Position numbers and translations under genes: made by a program. Below the pieces are notes generated by a model. It made no database searches. It was given only the letters and a program-made list of their open reading frames with translations, and was not told the origin of the DNA. DNA of 7,748 nt from Candidatus Cloacimonadota bacterium (GTDB lineage: Bacteria > Cloacimonadota > Cloacimonadia > Cloacimonadales > Cloacimonadaceae). The stretch spans positions 1 through 7,748 of the forward strand of contig JAGOIS010000069.1 of assembly GCA_017995495.1 (NCBI GenBank), read 5' to 3'. Of this stretch, positions 6,502 to 7,748 are shown in pieces; positions within the stretch are counted from its first letter, which is position 1, and the number at the start of each line of letters is the position of its first letter.

Positions 6502-7320
6502 ATGCTGACATCCTCGGTGAACATCGGGGATGCAAGCCTGCCCCTGCTGGCCACGGCGATCCACAACGGGCATCAGATGCCGGCGGAAATGCTGGAGATC
6601 TGCGGGATCGACGCTGCCGGCCGCCAGCGCGAGGAAGATCCATTCACGGGTGAAATGGCCGCGCTTTTTCCCAATCACATGGTTGTGGAAAGTTCCCGTT
6701 TCCTTGTCGATTTGAACCGCGCCCCGGAAAAGGCGGTCTATCTGAAGCCGGAGGATTGCTGGGGCCTGCCGGTTAGAACGGAAACGGTTCCGCAGCCGCT
6801 TCTGGACAGGCTGCGCGAGGATCACGCCTCCTGGTACCGCCTGCTCCGATATCAGATCGATTGCCTGCTCCAGCTGCATCCCCGGCTGGTGGTTCTGGAT
6901 CTGCACAGCTACAATCACCGCCGCGGCGGGCCCAACGCGGAACCCGATCCCCAAATCTCCAATCCGGACATCATCATCGGCAGAAGCAACCTCGGCCACG
7001 CGCGTTATCAAGAAACAGAGGCACTGTGCCGGCTTCTGGACGGTCAGATCCACCGGGGCAGCCCGCTGGATTGCAGGCAAGACGTCAAATTCACCGGCGG
7101 ACACATGTCCCGCTGGCTGAACTCAACCTATCCTGACCGGCTTATCTGCCTGGCCATCGAATTCAAAAAGACCTTCATGGATGAATGGAGCGGAGAACTG
7201 GACAGGCTTGCCTGGGCTGAACTCAAACGCCTGTTTTTCTGCCAGGTGAGAGCATGGCTGTCCTCGCAATACGGGATCCACCTTCCACCGCTCTCGGCAC
7301 AAAACATGACCGGAGCCTGA
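6502..7320 (+). CDS. N-formylglutamate amidohydrolase family protein
   Basis: Family members are metal-dependent hydrolases; the founding activity cleaves N-formyl-L-glutamate to formate and glutamate at the end of one histidine-degradation route. The 272-residue product fits the usual length. Segments typical of the family are AIHNGHQMP (19-27, the early His-x-Gly motif), SSRFLVDLNRAPE (64-76), VVLDLHSYNHRRGG (130-143, Asp-x-His), NPDIIIGR (154-161), TGGHMSRW (198-205) and LAIEFKK (217-223). His21, His135 and Glu220 are my candidate metal or catalytic residues by position. I chose the ATG at 6502, 22 nt after the previous stop. It has only a weak GAG upstream, and an in-frame ATG at 6451 would add 17 residues and overlap the lipoprotein gene. 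No hut genes are nearby, so the true substrate may differ. No signal peptide is seen, so it should be cytoplasmic. Confidence 0.82.
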   Translation: MLTSSVNIGDASLPLLATAIHNGHQMPAEMLEICGIDAAGRQREEDPFTGEMAALFPNHMVVESSRFLVDLNRAPEKAVYLKPEDCWGLPVRTETVPQPLLDRLREDHASWYRLLRYQIDCLLQLHPRLVVLDLHSYNHRRGGPNAEPDPQISNPDIIIGRSNLGHARYQETEALCRLLDGQIHRGSPLDCRQDVKFTGGHMSRWLNSTYPDRLICLAIEFKKTFMDEWSGELDRLAWAELKRLFFCQVRAWLSSQYGIHLPPLSAQNMTGA

Positions 7321-7423
7321 CTATGCAGGATTTCTGACCTCACGCCGCTCCTGTATTTGTTGCCTTTTCCCTGCCTGGCCCAGCCCTCCCCAGATTGCTA
7401 CCCTCGCGATGCTCAATTTTTCA

Positions 7424-7451
7424 TTGACAGAATTCCGCCCTCACGGATTTT
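7424..7451 (+). promoter_or_regulatory. Putative promoter for tRNA-Asn
   Basis: A perfect TTGACA -35 hexamer lies at 7424-7429. The best -10 at a 16-nt spacing is GATTTT (7446-7451), which matches TATAAT at only three positions. Transcription would start near 7458, about 10 nt before the mature tRNA. The remaining spacer after the amidohydrolase gene (7321-7423) shows no gene and no clear terminator. Confidence 0.45.
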
Positions 7452-7467
7452 GCCTCTCACAATGAGT

Positions 7468-7542
7468 TCCGGAATAGCTCAGCGGTAGAGCGGGTGGCTG
7501 TTAACCACTAGGTCGGGGGTTCGAATCCCTCTTCCGGAGCCA
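7468..7542 (+). tRNA. tRNA-Asn (anticodon GTT), CCA encoded
   Basis: A full cloverleaf can be drawn. The acceptor stem is TCCGGAA (7468-7474) with TTCCGGA (7532-7538). The D arm is GCTC (7477-7480) with GAGC (7488-7491). The anticodon stem is GGTGG (7493-7497) with CCACT (7505-7509), including one G-T pair, around the loop CTGTTAA with anticodon GTT at 7500-7502. The variable loop is AGGTC. The T stem is GGGGG (7515-7519) with CCCTC (7527-7531) around TTCGAAT. The discriminator is G at 7539 and CCA follows at 7540-7542. GTT reads the asparagine codons AAC and AAT. No intron or stem mismatch is seen. Confidence 0.97.
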
Positions 7543-7550
7543 TTTTTTTT
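7543..7550 (+). terminator. T-run directly after tRNA-Asn
   Basis: Eight consecutive T residues follow the encoded CCA with no separate stem-loop between. The tRNA T arm (7515-7531) is the nearest GC-rich hairpin and could serve as the terminator stem. If so, the primary transcript would have a very short 3' trailer. Confidence 0.4.
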
Positions 7551-7556
7551 GTGCCC

Positions 7557-7586
7557 AAAAATCCCCTGCTGTTTTCCTCACAGGGG
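7557..7586 (-). terminator. Intrinsic terminator on the - strand
   Basis: Read on the - strand, CCCCTG (7586-7581) pairs perfectly with CAGGGG (7568-7563) across a 12-nt loop, followed by A and five T residues (7561-7557). This is a stem plus T-run for transcription coming from the right edge. The stem overlaps the end of the - strand reading frame that stops at 7578. On the + strand the hairpin lacks a T-run, so it is directional. Confidence 0.5.
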
Positions 7587-7748
7587 CAGGGCAGAAGTCG
7601 TGTAAGAGTGTAAGGGTGCAGCCATCGCTCTATCTGGAGGTTCAATAAAACCCGACCCCGTGTCATTCCAGGGCCCCTTCCCCTGCATCACACTGGATAA
7701 TGCTTTCATGAACTGACGGTTGTTGACTGGCAGGCCACGGTCCGGGCC
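7578..7748 (-). pseudogene. Partial, probably decayed IS5-type transposase N-terminal fragment
   Basis: A - strand frame is open from the right edge and stops with TGA at 7580-7578 after 56 codons. The residues NNRQFMKALSSV, followed by GKGPWNDTGSGF, resemble the N-terminal block of IS5-family transposases, usually written like DNRxFLxAVLWVLRTGAPWRDLP. The NR-F, the G-PW-D and the spacing agree. The remaining 22 residues match nothing. In the next frame on the same strand, QIERWLHPYTLTRLL (from about 7634) looks loosely like the RRFxRW block that should come next, which would imply a frameshift. A real transposase would need about 200 or more further residues, and tRNA-Asn lies on that side, so the copy is truncated. 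Its start lies outside the window. The identification is from memory of the family pattern only. Confidence 0.35.

Noticed and set aside
6442..7104. A 220-codon - strand frame opposite the amidohydrolase gene
   Set aside because: The + strand frame carries conserved family motifs; the antisense frame does not resemble a protein family.
7500..7545. A - strand peptide containing APEEGFEPPT over the tRNA
   Set aside because: EEGFEPPT is the well-known translation artefact of antisense tRNA genes and is not a protein.

Overview
The window is a gene-dense, fairly GC-rich stretch of bacterial chromosome. Every confident gene reads on the + strand. A full apolipoprotein N-acyltransferase (Lnt) and two lipoprotein precursors with clear lipoboxes point to a diderm (Gram-negative type) bacterium. 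The bacterial alpha subunit of glycyl-tRNA synthetase and a tRNA with a genome-encoded CCA end fit that. I cannot fix the phylum from sequence alone. The protein style and gene order would suit an FCB-group or Cloacimonadota-like lineage, but that is a weak inference.

Layout. Positions 1-322 hold no confident gene: a possible 3' tail of an upstream gene, a doubtful 85-codon ORF and two good hairpins. Then comes a tightly packed run: recJ (323-2044), a beta-propeller-like lipoprotein (2054-2875), lnt (2862-4436), a MerR-family regulator (4433-4813) and glyQ (4810-5664). Gaps are 9 nt or negative, and the last two junctions are ATGA stop/start overlaps, so these five genes are probably one operon with translational coupling. 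A 107-nt gap follows, with a TATAAT box and a stable hairpin placed at the 5' end of the predicted transcript. A second unit follows: an unknown lipoprotein (5772-6479) and an N-formylglutamate amidohydrolase-family protein (about 6502-7320). After a 147-nt spacer comes tRNA-Asn(GTT) at 7468-7542. From the right edge a - strand reading frame runs in and stops at 7578, next to a - strand terminator. It resembles the N-terminal part of an IS5-type transposase and may be a decayed insertion.

How the genes relate. RecJ is a DNA-repair nuclease and GlyQ a translation enzyme, so the first operon is a mixed housekeeping cluster. Its one functional link is that Lnt completes acylation of lipoproteins, and two predicted lipoproteins are encoded nearby, one overlapping lnt. 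GlyQ normally works with GlyS, which is not next to it here. I found no CRISPR array, phage module, toxin-antitoxin pair or recognisable new defence system. The most interesting items are the split glyQ/glyS arrangement, the MerR regulator wedged between lnt and glyQ, the structured 5' leader, and the transposase-like remnant beside the tRNA.
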